NCBI GenBank assembly: GCA_905234765.1
Contig: CAJOIF010000052.1
Coordinates: 1 to 15,947 of the forward strand
Length of the DNA stretch: 15,947 nt
Direction of reading: 5' to 3'
Source: an uncultured Bacteroidales bacterium
Lineage (GTDB): Bacteria > Bacteroidota > Bacteroidia > Bacteroidales > F082
Position 1 is the stretch's first letter, and each line of letters begins with the position of its first letter. Below the pieces are notes generated by a model that was not told the DNA's origin, did no database searches, and was given only the letters and a program-made list of their open reading frames with translations. Both the position numbers and the translations under genes were made by a program. This document shows positions 1-8,273 of this stretch, in pieces.

Positions 1-933
1 ACGGTAGGCGGGATTGCCGAGGGCGTCGACGCTGATGCCGATGATACGGCCGGGCATGTCGCGCTTGTAGGCTTCGGTGGTGGCGAAGTAACCGGCATGG
101 GGACCGCCGAATCCCATCGGCAGACCGAAACGTTGGTTGGAACCCAACACCACGTCGGCACCCCATTCGCCAGGAGGCGTGATGAGGGTGAGGCTCAGCA
201 GGTCGGCAGCGACGGCCACCTGCATGCCTTTGGCCTTCCACTCAGCGACCTTGGCACGGTGGTCGACGATTTCGCCGAACTGGCCAGGGCACTGAAGCAG
301 GATGCCGAAATACTGCTCGCTGCAAGTGAATTGGTCCACGGGAGCCACCTCGACCTCGATGCCCTGGAAGTGGGCGCGGGTCTTGATGACTTCGATGCTC
401 TGCGGGAACACGTCGTCGGCGACGAAGAACTTCTTCACGCCGGCCTTCACCTGGGCACGGCTGCGGCTGTGCCAGAACATCAGCATGGCCTCGGCGGCGG
501 CAGTGCCTTCGTCGAGCAAGCTGGCGTTGGCCAGCGGCATGGCGGTGAGCTCGCTGATGACAGTCTGGAAGTTCAACAGGGCTTCCAAACGGCCTTGCGA
601 GATCTCAGCCTGGTAGGGGGTGTAAGAAGTGTACCAGCCCGGGTTCTCCAAGATGTTGCGCATGATGACGCCTGGAGTGATGGTGTTGTAGTAACCCAAT
701 CCGATGTAGGTGCGGAACTGCTTGTTCTTGGCGCCAATGGCCTTGAGATGGCTGATGACCTCGTACTCGTTCATGCCTTCGCCGATGCTGAGCGGCTTGG
801 GAAGACGAATCTCGGGAGCGATGATCTCATCGACCAGTTGTTCTTGCGATGCCACGCCGATGACCTTCAGCATCTTCTCAGCATCCGATACGGTGGGGCC
901 GTTGTGACGTTTGATGAAATTGTTTCTAATCAT
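1..933 (-). CDS. gcvP: Glycine dehydrogenase (decarboxylating), P protein of the glycine cleavage system, N-terminal 311 residues
   Basis: The reverse strand gives an uninterrupted reading frame from ATG at 933 to the window edge. It begins MIRNNFIKRHNGPTVSDAEK and contains typical GcvP stretches: YIGLGYYNT, NPGWYTSYTPYQAEISQGR, LLDEGTAAAEAM and, near the edge, FGLPMGFGGPHAGYFA followed by ALGNPAYR. Full-length GcvP has about 950 residues, so roughly two thirds, including the PLP-binding lysine, lies outside the window. The enzyme decarboxylates glycine and passes the aminomethyl group to lipoylated H protein. The start overlaps the stop of the upstream lipoprotein gene (ATGA, 4 nt), which suggests translational coupling. 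No promoter of its own is visible in front of it, so transcription probably comes from the typA promoter. The frame shows no disruption within the window. Confidence 0.96.
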   Translation of the reverse strand, partial: MIRNNFIKRHNGPTVSDAEKMLKVIGVASQEQLVDEIIAPEIRLPKPLSIGEGMNEYEVISHLKAIGAKNKQFRTYIGLGYYNTITPGVIMRNILENPGWYTSYTPYQAEISQGRLEALLNFQTVISELTAMPLANASLLDEGTAAAEAMLMFWHSRSRAQVKAGVKKFFVADDVFPQSIEVIKTRAHFQGIEVEVAPVDQFTCSEQYFGILLQCPGQFGEIVDHRAKVAEWKAKGMQVAVAADLLSLTLITPPGEWGADVVLGSNQRFGLPMGFGGPHAGYFATTEAYKRDMPGRIIGISVDALGNPAYR

Positions 934-1532
934 TCTAGTACTTTATTAATTGTGATATAATCTGGATATGCCAATGATTGGTTGTTGATCTTGATGTAAG
1001 GCTTCACCTTGACGCCGAGGTTGACGGGGTCGCTCTTGGCACCGGCCAACTTGAAGGCCAGGTTGAGGATGGCATCGGCAGTCTCGCCGCTGAATAGCTG
1101 GAACAGGTCGGTGCTGATCGGGATGGAGATTTGGCCTTTCGAGTTCGGGTTGATGCTGAAACCGTCGGTGAAACAGCTGCTGATGACTTCCTTGTTGTTC
1201 AACGAGATGATGTAGTCCATCTTGCCCAACGAGGCGGCGATGCTGTTCGGGTTGTTGACGTCGAGGTTGACGTTGAAGGTGACGGGCAACTTCTTGTTCA
1301 TCAGGGAGGTGGTCACGTTGATTAACTGAGCTGCTGTCAAGCTGTTCTTGTTCATGCCGTTGCTGAGGTCGATGCCCAGCATGTTGATTTTGTTGATGCC
1401 AGTGACATCGAAGGTGCAGTTCTTCAGGTTCATCACCTGGGCGGCTTGGTTGGCGATCTGGGCCAGCTCTTCGCAGGCCGTGAAGGATGCAGTCAGCATC
1501 ACAATGGCGAGAATTCGGATGATCTTTTTCAT
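930..1532 (-). CDS. LEA type 2-like lipoprotein (hypothetical)
   Basis: A 200-residue protein. It begins with a short positively charged stretch and hydrophobic segment (MKKIIRILAIVMLTASFTAC); the lipobox TASFTAC puts the lipidated cysteine at residue 20, followed by EE. It is therefore probably an exported lipoprotein. The mature part has the alternating strand pattern of LEA type 2 (LEA14-like) domains: a conserved-looking stretch with LDVNNPNSIAASLGKMDYII around residues 90-110, a second-half strand region FSINPNSKGQISIPI around 125-140, and a C-terminal strand pair near 175-195. LEA_2 domains are beta-sandwich modules; the role of the bacterial lipoprotein forms is unknown. It sits between typA (12 nt upstream) and gcvP (4-nt overlap) and so looks like the middle gene of a three-gene transcription unit. 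The LEA assignment comes from pattern recognition only. Confidence 0.8.
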   Translation of the reverse strand: MKKIIRILAIVMLTASFTACEELAQIANQAAQVMNLKNCTFDVTGINKINMLGIDLSNGMNKNSLTAAQLINVTTSLMNKKLPVTFNVNLDVNNPNSIAASLGKMDYIISLNNKEVISSCFTDGFSINPNSKGQISIPISTDLFQLFSGETADAILNLAFKLAGAKSDPVNLGVKVKPYIKINNQSLAYPDYITINKVLE

Positions 1533-1544
1533 AGCTTGTTTTAT

Positions 1545-3359
1545 TTATTGTTCGTTGTTTCTATTGGCGCGCTTGCGTTCCAGCTCGTCAAGGATGATCT
1601 TGCGGAGGCGCAGGCTCTTCGGGGTGACCTCAAGATACTCATCGTCGCGGATGTACTCCATGTATTCCTCCAATGAGAAACGTACTGGCGGGATGAGGCG
1701 GATGGCCTCGTCGCTGCCGGAGGCACGCACGTTAGTGAGGTGCTTGGTCTTGCAGACATTAATGACGATGTCGTTGCTACGGGTGTTCTCGCCGATGACC
1801 TGGCCGGCATAGACGTCTTCGTTGGGATTCACGAAGAAGAGGCCACGGTCTTGCAACTTCCAGATGGCGTAGGGGATGGCCTGGCCGGTCTCCATCGAGA
1901 TCAGGGCGCCGGTGTTGCGGGTCGGCATCTCGCCCTTCCAAGGCTCGTAGGCCTTGAAGCGGTGGGAGATGATGGCTTCGCCCTCGGTGACGGTGAGCAG
2001 GATGTTTCTCAAGCCGATGAGGCCTCGCGACGGGATGTCGAAGTCGAGGCACATACGGTCGCCCTTGGGCTCCATCTGGGTCATCTCACCCTTGCGGGCG
2101 CTGACTTGCTCGATGACGCGGCCGGCGAAATCCTCGGGTACCAGCACGGTGAGGTTCTCAATGGGCTCGCACTTCACGTCGTCGATGTATTTGATGATCA
2201 CCTTGGGTTGTCCCAGCTGGAACTCATAGCCCTCGCGGCGCATGGTCTCCACCAGGATGCTGAGGTGCAGGATGCCGCGGCCGTAGACCATCAACGAGTC
2301 GGGTGAGTCGGTGTCTTCAACCTTCAGGGCGAGGTTCTTCTCGGTCTCCTTGTAAAGACGCTCACGCAGATGACGAGAGGTGACATACTTTCCTTCGCGG
2401 CCGAAGAACGGTGAGTTGTTGATGGTGAACAGCATGCTCATGGTGGGCTCGTCGACCTTGATGGGCGGCAAGGCCTCGGGGTTCTCGTAGTCGGCCACGG
2501 TGTCGCCAATCTCGAAGTCCTCCAGGCCCATCAGTGCCACAATGTCGCCCGCCTGGACAGGCTTCTTGGTGCGTTCCTTGCCAAGCCCCTCGAAGGTATA
2601 GAGTTCTTTAATTGTTGATTTAACAACGCTTCCGTCGTGTTTTACCAACGACACGTTCATGCCGGCTTGAAGGACGCCGCGTTTCAGACGTCCCACGGCG
2701 ATACGTCCCACGTAGGAACTGTAGTCCAACGAGGTGATGAGCATCTGCGGGGTGCCTTCCTCGAACTTGGCTTCGGGGATGGTCTCGATGATGGTGTCGA
2801 GCAGGTAGGAGACATTGTCAGTGATATGGTTGGGGTCGTCCGACATCCAGCCTTGCTTGGAGGAGCCGTACACGGTGGGGAAGTCCAGCTGGTCCTCGGT
2901 GGCACCGAGGTTAAACATCAGGTCGAACACGGCTTCCTGCACCTCGTCGGGACGGCAGTTGGGCTTGTCGACCTTGTTGATGACCACGATGGGCTTCAGT
3001 CCCAACTCGATGGCTTTCTGCAGCACGAAACGGGTCTGTGGCATGGGTCCTTCGAAGGCGTCGACCAGCAGCAGCACGCCGTCAGCCATGTTGAGCACAC
3101 GCTCCACCTCACCGCCGAAGTCGGCGTGACCAGGGGTGTCGATGATGTTGATCTTCACGTCCTTGTAACGGACTGAGACGTTCTTCGAGAGGATGGTGAT
3201 GCCACGCTCGCGCTCCAAGTCGTTGTTGTCGAGGATGAGCTCACCCGGGGCTTCGTCGGACTCCTTGAAGAGTTTCGACTGGTATAAAATACGGTCAACC
3301 AAGGTGGTCTTGCCGTGGTCGACGTGGGCGATAATTGCTATATTTCTGATACTCTGCAT
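1545..3359 (-). CDS. typA: Ribosome-associated translational GTPase TypA/BipA
   Basis: A 604-residue protein, the usual length for TypA/BipA (about 600-615). The N-terminal GTPase domain shows G1 AHVDHGKT (11-18), G2 GITI (53-56), G3 DTPGH (74-78) and G4 NKVD (128-131). EF-G-like beta-barrel and alpha/beta domains follow, with the BipA-specific C-terminal region ending in [25 protein letters not shown] sequence. The family binds 70S ribosomes and acts in 50S assembly and stress adaptation, for example at low temperature. The start ATG at 3359 directly precedes the GTPase fold, and no in-frame start lies further upstream. A TATCTTTG box 33 nt upstream is a likely promoter. It heads a minus-strand unit with the LEA lipoprotein and gcvP, and is divergent from recQ. 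No irregularities are seen. Confidence 0.98.
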   Translation of the reverse strand: MQSIRNIAIIAHVDHGKTTLVDRILYQSKLFKESDEAPGELILDNNDLERERGITILSKNVSVRYKDVKINIIDTPGHADFGGEVERVLNMADGVLLLVDAFEGPMPQTRFVLQKAIELGLKPIVVINKVDKPNCRPDEVQEAVFDLMFNLGATEDQLDFPTVYGSSKQGWMSDDPNHITDNVSYLLDTIIETIPEAKFEEGTPQMLITSLDYSSYVGRIAVGRLKRGVLQAGMNVSLVKHDGSVVKSTIKELYTFEGLGKERTKKPVQAGDIVALMGLEDFEIGDTVADYENPEALPPIKVDEPTMSMLFTINNSPFFGREGKYVTSRHLRERLYKETEKNLALKVEDTDSPDSLMVYGRGILHLSILVETMRREGYEFQLGQPKVIIKYIDDVKCEPIENLTVLVPEDFAGRVIEQVSARKGEMTQMEPKGDRMCLDFDIPSRGLIGLRNILLTVTEGEAIISHRFKAYEPWKGEMPTRNTGALISMETGQAIPYAIWKLQDRGLFFVNPNEDVYAGQVIGENTRSNDIVINVCKTKHLTNVRASGSDEAIRLIPPVRFSLEEYMEYIRDDEYLEVTPKSLRLRKIILDELERKRANRNNEQ

Positions 3360-3391
3360 CTTAGTGAGAATTAATGCGAAAATTCAAACTG

Positions 3392-3399
3392 CAAAGATA
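3392..3399 (-). promoter_or_regulatory. Bacteroidota -7 box for the typA unit
   Basis: The minus strand reads TATCTTTG, a perfect match to the Bacteroidota -7 consensus TAnnTTTG, with its 3' end 32 nt before the typA ATG. No clear TTTG is present at the expected -33 position, where the sequence is A-rich. It probably drives typA, the lipoprotein gene and gcvP. Confidence 0.6.
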
Positions 3400-3441
3400 T
3401 AAAAAAACATCGTTTTTCTGAACTCGCTCTTCAGGTTTTTG

Positions 3442-3449
3442 TATTTTTG
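3442..3449 (+). promoter_or_regulatory. Bacteroidota -7 box for recQ
   Basis: The plus strand reads TATTTTTG, which fits TAnnTTTG and ends 18 nt before the recQ ATG at 3468. This predicts a very short leader. It also argues against the in-frame TTG at 3447, which lies inside the box, as the recQ start. Confidence 0.55.
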
Positions 3450-3467
3450 TCTTTTAAAACAACATAC

Positions 3468-5384
3468 ATGAGCAGGCTAACGCGATCGGTGTTAATGCAA
3501 TACTGGGGCTATCCCTCGTTCCGACCCTATCAGGAGGACATTGTCGACTCGGTGGTGGCGGGACGCGACACGTTGGCTTTGCTGCCCACCGGTGGCGGCA
3601 AGTCGATCTGTTTCCAAGTCCCCGCCATGGCCATGGAGGGCATCTGCGTGGTGGTGACGCCCCTGATTGCCTTGATGAAAGACCAAGTGGCGCATTTGCT
3701 GGCGAAACGGATCCCGGCAGCGGCCATCTTCTCTGGGATGCACCCCGACCAAGTGGAGTTGGTGTACAACCAAGCGGTCTTCGGCAGACTGAAGTTCCTC
3801 TATGTCTCGCCTGAACGGCTGATGACCGACCAGTTCCAGGAAGCCATCAAACGGATGAAGGTCAACCTTCTGGCAGTGGATGAGTCGCACTGCATCTCGC
3901 AGTGGGGCTACGACTTCCGTCCGCCTTACCTAAAGATCGCCGAGATCAGGCCTTATATCCCCCAAACCCCGGTGCTGGCCCTGACGGCCACGGCTACCGC
4001 CAAGGTGGTCGACGACATCCAATACCGTCTGGGCTTCAAGCAGAAAAACGTCTTCCAAAGCAGTTTCGAGCGCAATAACGTCACCTATAACGTGTATCAC
4101 GAGGCCGACAAATACGGGATGCTCTATCGCAAGCTCCATGCCTTGAAGGAAGGCAGCGCCATCGTCTACGTGCGAAACCGGAAGAAGACCCAGGTCATCG
4201 CCGAATGGCTGCAGTCGGTGGGCATCTCGGCCACCTTCTACCATGCGGGACTCGATGCAAAGACCCGCGACGAGCGGCAGGACCTGTGGATGAAAGGCAG
4301 GGTGAAGGTGATGGCCGCCACCAACGCCTTCGGCATGGGCATCGACAAGCCCGACGTGCGGCTGGTGATCCACATGGATCTCCCCGACAGCATCGAGGCG
4401 TACTTCCAGGAGGCAGGACGTGCCGGACGCGACCTGCAGCCCGCCGAGGCTTTCCTGCTGGTCTCCAACGCCGATATCCAACAGCTGAAGGACAACCTGA
4501 AGCAGTCGTTCCCCGAGATGGAACAGATCAAGATGATCTACAAGGCGTTGGGCAATTATCTGCAACTGCCGGTCGGAGCCGGAAAGATGGAGATGTATCC
4601 CTTCGACATGGCCGATTTCGCCCAACGTTATGGATTCAGCGTGATGGAAGTCTTCAGTGCCTTGAAGATCATGGAAAAAGAAGGTCTCTTGGAACTGTCA
4701 GACAGCTTCGACGAGCCCTCCAAGGTGTGGATCAAGGCGCCTCGCGAGGAACTGTACCGTTTCCAGGTGGCTTTCCCGCAGTTCGACACCTTTATTAAAT
4801 ATATGCTGCGCAACCTGCCGGGGGTGCTGAGCGATTTCGTGAGGTTCAACGAGGAAGTGGCTGCACAGAAGACCGGGATGACGGTCGACCAGATCGTGGC
4901 GCAGCTGAAGAAGATGGAGGAATACAACTTCCTGACCTACGATCGTCGTAAGGACAAACCTCAGATCCAATTGTTGACTGAGTTGCTCGATACGCGATAT
5001 TTCACCATCTCGAACGAGAACTACCAGGACCGCAAGCGCGATGCCGAGGAAAGGGTAGGGGCGGTGATCGATTTCGTGAACAACAGCCAGGAGTGCCGCA
5101 GCGTGCAGCTGTTACGTTATTTCAACGAGAATACCGACAAGGTCTGCGGGCGGTGCGACGTGTGCCTGAACCATGCGGAGCACCCTCTTCAGGCGAAGGA
5201 GTACGACCAGATTCACGATTCGTTGGTGAACGTGCTTCGCGAGCGACCCCTGACGGTGGGTGAGGCCGCCGAGGCCTGCCCCGGTCACGACGAGGACGAG
5301 GTGGTGGAAGCCATCCGGTGGATGGTCGACAACGGGGTGCTGGAAATCGACGGTGACGTCATAAAAAAAGTAGAGACGCCATGA
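3468..5384 (+). CDS. recQ: RecQ-family ATP-dependent DNA helicase
   Basis: 638 residues from the ATG at 3468. The superfamily 2 helicase core is complete: Walker A TGGGKS (41-46), the DESH form of the DEAH box (138-141), ALTATAT (171-177), FGMGIDKPDVRLVIH (288-302) and motif VI QEAGRAGRD (314-322). The RecQ C-terminal part carries the zinc-binding cysteines C543, C560, C563 and C566 (CGRCDVC). The last 60 residues look like a small winged helix. No typical HRDC domain is recognisable, so this is the shorter RecQ type. RecQ unwinds DNA 3' to 5' in recombinational repair. An in-frame extension to a TTG at 3447 was rejected because that codon is inside the promoter box. The gene converges on the HU gene, whose terminator hairpin spans the recQ stop codon. 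Confidence 0.96.
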   Translation: MSRLTRSVLMQYWGYPSFRPYQEDIVDSVVAGRDTLALLPTGGGKSICFQVPAMAMEGICVVVTPLIALMKDQVAHLLAKRIPAAAIFSGMHPDQVELVYNQAVFGRLKFLYVSPERLMTDQFQEAIKRMKVNLLAVDESHCISQWGYDFRPPYLKIAEIRPYIPQTPVLALTATATAKVVDDIQYRLGFKQKNVFQSSFERNNVTYNVYHEADKYGMLYRKLHALKEGSAIVYVRNRKKTQVIAEWLQSVGISATFYHAGLDAKTRDERQDLWMKGRVKVMAATNAFGMGIDKPDVRLVIHMDLPDSIEAYFQEAGRAGRDLQPAEAFLLVSNADIQQLKDNLKQSFPEMEQIKMIYKALGNYLQLPVGAGKMEMYPFDMADFAQRYGFSVMEVFSALKIMEKEGLLELSDSFDEPSKVWIKAPREELYRFQVAFPQFDTFIKYMLRNLPGVLSDFVRFNEEVAAQKTGMTVDQIVAQLKKMEEYNFLTYDRRKDKPQIQLLTELLDTRYFTISNENYQDRKRDAEERVGAVIDFVNNSQECRSVQLLRYFNENTDKVCGRCDVCLNHAEHPLQAKEYDQIHDSLVNVLRERPLTVGEAAEACPGHDEDEVVEAIRWMVDNGVLEIDGDVIKKVETP

Positions 5385-5398
5385 AATGACGTCTCTAC
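5363..5398 (-). terminator. Rho-independent terminator of the HU gene, overlapping the recQ end
   Basis: The inverted repeat GTAGAGACG (5370-5378) / CGTCTCTAC (5390-5398) extends inward by CAT/ATG after one mismatch and leaves a 3-nt loop. On the minus strand it is followed directly by a run of seven T (5369-5363), a strong terminator for the HU transcript. On the plus strand a weaker T stretch (TTTTT) starts 5 nt after the stem, so it may also stop recQ transcription. The left arm lies inside the recQ coding sequence. Confidence 0.85.
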
Positions 5399-5424
5399 AT
5401 GAGTTTTTGTGAATAACCTCAAAG

Positions 5425-5691
5425 TTATTTCTTCAGGATGTTGGCAGCGGGTTTGAACTTGACAACCTTCTTGGCAGCGATCTTGATGGTCTTCTTGGTC
5501 TGAGGGTTGCGGCCCTTTCTGGCGGGACGGACAACGGTCTTCATGGTGCCGAAGCCCACGAGAGCGATCTTACCGTCTTTCTTCAGTTCAGCTTTGACAA
5601 CAGCGATAGCGGCATCAACAGCCTTCTTGGTGTCAACTTTGGTCATGCCAGCTTTAGCGGCAATGGCATCGATTAATTCAGCTTTGTTCAT
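5425..5691 (-). CDS. hup: HU-family nucleoid DNA-binding protein
   Basis: An 88-residue basic protein, full length for HU. It starts MNKAELIDAIAAKAGMTK (the dimerising helices) and has GFGTMKTVVRPARKGRNPQT in the beta-arm region, where the RKGRNPQT tip intercalates DNA, and KVVKFKPAANILKK at the end. HU dimers bend DNA without strong sequence specificity and organise the nucleoid. The gene stands alone: it has its own promoter (5737-5766) and its own terminator (5363-5398). It is convergent with recQ. Bacteroidota usually have several HU paralogues, so no more specific name can be given. Confidence 0.96.
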   Translation of the reverse strand: MNKAELIDAIAAKAGMTKVDTKKAVDAAIAVVKAELKKDGKIALVGFGTMKTVVRPARKGRNPQTKKTIKIAAKKVVKFKPAANILKK

Positions 5692-5736
5692 TGTAATTAG
5701 TATTAAAGGTTAATAGTGATAAGTGTTTACCGAGCA

Positions 5737-5766
5737 CAAAGTTAATGCAAAAATCAAGTTTGCAAA
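5737..5766 (-). promoter_or_regulatory. Promoter of the HU gene
   Basis: On the minus strand a TTTG (5766-5763) is followed after 18 nt by TAACTTTG (5744-5737). This matches the Bacteroidota -33 TTTG / -7 TAnnTTTG pair with near-canonical spacing. Transcription should start near 5730, giving an AT-rich leader of about 40 nt before the ATG at 5691. Confidence 0.75.
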
Positions 5767-5828
5767 CATTTTTTAAGTTTTTTTTAATGATTTTTAATGA
5801 TTTGAGTGATTTTTGTGTAGAAAAAACT

Positions 5829-7460
5829 TCAAATCATGGCTTTTAGGGGGCTTTCAAGGCGGATTCCTCTCAAAAATTCGGCGATGTTCATGGCTTTTTT
5901 CCCGGCCTGTTGGAGTGTGGTGAGGTGGATGAATCCGTCTTTGGCGGTGATTTTCAGGTAGGTCTTTCCGTCGGTCAGCACGGTGCCGATGGGAAGGCTG
6001 TGGGGGGTGACCTCCATTTGGGAGGCGAAAATCTTCAATTCGATGGGGTCGCCTTCCTGGGGGAACAGCTGGGTATGTGCTGCCGGGTAGGGGGAGAGGC
6101 CCCGGATGTGGTTGTAGATCGACTGGCAGTCACGATTCCACTGGACGTAGCAGAAGTCCTTGAAGATCTTGGGGGCGTCTTTCAGGACGGTTCCGGCGGC
6201 GAGTTCCTCTTGGGTCACCGTCTGGACGTCGTCGTTTTCGATCTTCTGGAGGGTCTCCACCACCAGCCGGTTGCCGAGGAGCATCAACTCGTCGTGCAGC
6301 TCGCCTGCGGTCTCGTCGGGACGGATGGCCACTTTTTCTTGTAGTATGATGCGTCCTTTGTCGATCTCCTCGTTCAGGAAGAAGGTGGTCAGCCCGGTTT
6401 CGGTCTCACCGTTGATGATGGCGTAGTTGATGGGGGCGGCGCCACGGTATTGGGGCAGGAGCGAGGCGTGCAGGTTGAAGGTGCCTTTCGGGGGCATGTC
6501 CCACACCGCCTTGGGCAGCATCCTGAAGGCCACTACGACGAACAGGTCGGCGTGGTACGAGGCGAGTGTGTCCAGGAAGTCGGGGTCTTTGAGTCGCTCA
6601 GGCTGAAGCAGCGGGAGTCCGTGTTCCAGGGCGGTTTTCTTGACGTCGGAGAACTGGATTTTCTTGCCGCGTCCTGCCGGTTTGTCGGGCATAGTAACGA
6701 CAGCCGCCACCTCATAACCGGCTTGCACGATGGCTTCCAGTTGTGAGGCGGCGAACTCCGGTGTCCCGAAATAAACGAGACGCATTATTTCATCAACTCT
6801 CTTGTTGATCTCGTAGGCTTCGTTGCTGAGCGGATAGTCGGCTTTCAAAGCCTTGTAGCACTTCAGGGCGTTGGCGTAGTCGCCCTTGATCTCGTAGGTC
6901 ATGCCTGCCTTGGAGAGGAACATGGGACCGGTGAACTCGTTCTTGGCCTTGTTGGCGGCCTTGTCGTAATAAGCGGCAGCGTCGTCGACCTTGTTGAGTT
7001 CCATGTAGCAGTCGCCGATGGCACCGAGGGCCATGGGGGCGAGGATCTCATCGTTGCTGGTGTATTTCTTCAGGTAGTCGATGGCTTCCTCGAATTTGCC
7101 AAGCTTCATGTTGCAGATGCCGGCATAATAGGCGGCCAGCTTACCGGTCTTGGTGCTCTTGTAGGCGTCGTACACCTCGGCGAAGCCCAGGTAGTTGCCG
7201 TCACCCTCGAGGGCAGCGTCGTACATCTCTTTCTCGAAATATTTCTGAGCAGCGAAAATCTCGTTGCTGGCATTGCGGTCTTTCTTGTCGTTCAAAGCCT
7301 TCAAGCCCCAGATGATACCTGCGACGACAATGATGGCGGCGATGATACCGTAAATGAGGTTCTGATGCTCTTCAATCCAAAGCTCGGTCTTGCTCAGAGC
7401 GGATTCAACGTTTTCCAGTCTTTCTTCGCCCTTGATTACTTGTTCTTTCTTGCTTGCCAT
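5829..7460 (-). CDS. fmt: Fused membrane-anchored TPR protein and methionyl-tRNA formyltransferase
   Basis: One 543-residue frame joins two proteins that are normally separate. Residues 1-225 resemble the Bacteroidota tetratricopeptide protein with a single N-terminal anchor: a charged N-terminus, a transmembrane helix about 35-53 (NLIYGIIAAIIVVAGIIWGL), then TPR helices about 65-220. Residues 226-543 are a complete methionyl-tRNA formyltransferase of 318 residues. Its start is MRLVYFGTPEFA, the catalytic region is FNLHASLLPQYRGAAPIN (N329, H331) with D367 in EEIDKGR, and RGLSPYPAA (453-461) lies in the C-terminal domain. Fmt formylates initiator Met-tRNA using 10-formyl-tetrahydrofolate. No stop separates the parts; the internal ATG at 6785-6783 is exactly where fmt would normally begin and may still serve as a start. 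The join could be a true fusion, a lost stop codon or a sequence error. Confidence 0.9.
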   Translation of the reverse strand: MASKKEQVIKGEERLENVESALSKTELWIEEHQNLIYGIIAAIIVVAGIIWGLKALNDKKDRNASNEIFAAQKYFEKEMYDAALEGDGNYLGFAEVYDAYKSTKTGKLAAYYAGICNMKLGKFEEAIDYLKKYTSNDEILAPMALGAIGDCYMELNKVDDAAAYYDKAANKAKNEFTGPMFLSKAGMTYEIKGDYANALKCYKALKADYPLSNEAYEINKRVDEIMRLVYFGTPEFAASQLEAIVQAGYEVAAVVTMPDKPAGRGKKIQFSDVKKTALEHGLPLLQPERLKDPDFLDTLASYHADLFVVVAFRMLPKAVWDMPPKGTFNLHASLLPQYRGAAPINYAIINGETETGLTTFFLNEEIDKGRIILQEKVAIRPDETAGELHDELMLLGNRLVVETLQKIENDDVQTVTQEELAAGTVLKDAPKIFKDFCYVQWNRDCQSIYNHIRGLSPYPAAHTQLFPQEGDPIELKIFASQMEVTPHSLPIGTVLTDGKTYLKITAKDGFIHLTTLQQAGKKAMNIAEFLRGIRLESPLKAMI

Positions 7461-7490
7461 ATCTTTTTTCTATTCAAATTTTTCGGACTG

Positions 7491-7498
7491 CAAAAATA
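7491..7498 (-). promoter_or_regulatory. Bacteroidota -7 box for the TPR-fmt gene
   Basis: The minus strand reads TATTTTTG, 30 nt before the ATG at 7460. A TTG (7520-7518) lies 19 nt upstream of it, which is the expected -33 position. The upstream element lies in the 104-nt divergent region shared with trmH. Confidence 0.65.
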
Positions 7499-7538
7499 GG
7501 AAATTCTACGTTTGTTTCAACAAAAAACAGGATTTTTT

Positions 7539-7546
7539 TATTTTTG
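7539..7546 (+). promoter_or_regulatory. Bacteroidota -7 box for trmH
   Basis: The plus strand reads TATTTTTG, ending 18 nt before the trmH ATG at 7565. A TTTG at 7511-7514 is 24 nt upstream, somewhat farther than usual. The short leader resembles that of recQ. Confidence 0.55.
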
Positions 7547-7564
7547 CAAAAAAATCTTCCGCGA

Positions 7565-8254
7565 ATGACCCCGAAAGACAAGGCTTTTCTTGAGTTTTTG
7601 TACCAGTTTATCACCGACGAGCGCAAGGAGCGTTTCGAGGAGGTGCTTGCCTGGCGCACACGGCATCTCACCGTGGTGTTGGAGGACATCTTCCAGCCGC
7701 ATAATGCCAGTGCGGTGTTACGCAGCTGCGACCTCACCGGTGTCCAGGACATCCACGTCATTGAAAACAACTACACCTTTGATATTAATCCCGATGTGGT
7801 GATGGGTAGTACCAAATGGCTCGACATCCGCCGCTACAACGAGTTGGACTTCAACACGCCCGTCGCGCTCGACCGGCTGAAGGCCCAAGGTTACCGTATC
7901 GTGGCCACCTGTCCGCATCAGGATGACTATTCTCCTGAGACCTTGCCGTTGGACAAGCCCCTGGCCCTGGTCTTCGGCACGGAGAAGTCGGGCATCACCG
8001 ACTATGTGATGCAGCATGCTGACAGTTTCGTGAAGATCCCGATGTACGGCTTCACCGAGAGTTTCAACATCAGCGTCTCCGCAGCCCTGCTGGTCTACAC
8101 TTTGACGCGCCGTCTCCACGAGATGAGTGACGTGGACTGGCACCTGTCAGAAGAAGAAAAGGATGAAGTCCGTCTGGAATGGGCCCGCCGTACCTTGAAC
8201 CGTATCCGCCAGTACGAACGGAAATTCAAGGAGATTCATCCAGAATTCTTTTAA
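7565..8254 (+). CDS. trmH: SPOUT-family RNA 2'-O-methyltransferase, TrmH (SpoU) type
   Basis: 229 residues from the ATG at 7565. The three SpoU motifs are present: motif 1 with N47 and R53 (NASAVLRSCDLTGVQDIHVIE), motif 2 LALVFGTEKSGI (133-144) and motif 3 IPMYGFTESFNISVSAA (158-174). These form the trefoil-knot SAM-binding site, and R53 corresponds to the catalytic arginine. The size and the C-terminal basic helix (RTLNRIRQYERKFKEIH) fit TrmH, which methylates the ribose of G18 in tRNA; other SpoU RNA targets cannot be excluded. The frame is open 37 codons further upstream, but that stretch contains the promoter box and low-complexity sequence, so the internal ATG was chosen. It converges with the WYL gene across a 19-nt gap with no obvious terminator. 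Confidence 0.93.
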   Translation: MTPKDKAFLEFLYQFITDERKERFEEVLAWRTRHLTVVLEDIFQPHNASAVLRSCDLTGVQDIHVIENNYTFDINPDVVMGSTKWLDIRRYNELDFNTPVALDRLKAQGYRIVATCPHQDDYSPETLPLDKPLALVFGTEKSGITDYVMQHADSFVKIPMYGFTESFNISVSAALLVYTLTRRLHEMSDVDWHLSEEEKDEVRLEWARRTLNRIRQYERKFKEIHPEFF

Positions 8255-8273
8255 GACCCTGGAAAACCTGTAC

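Noticed and set aside
97..960. Long plus-strand open frame of 287 codons opposite gcvP
   Set aside because: It is antisense to a clear GcvP coding frame and has no recognisable domain. Long antisense frames are expected in GC-rich genes with strong codon bias. The same holds for the frames opposite typA (1740-2306, 2637-3176) and recQ (3930-4625).
3447..3467. Upstream TTG start for RecQ
   Set aside because: The TTG is part of the TATTTTTG promoter box, and the extra seven residues are not part of the helicase fold. The ATG at 3468 is preferred.
5767..5815. Tandem TTTTTAATGA-like units upstream of the HU gene
   Set aside because: Two short units in a T-rich stretch without further periodicity; ordinary AT-rich intergenic sequence. 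No stable hairpin is seen as a terminator for the fmt frame.
7454..7564. 37-codon N-terminal extension of TrmH
   Set aside because: It is low in complexity, contains the TATTTTTG box and overlaps the start of the divergent gene. The ATG at 7565 gives the usual family length.
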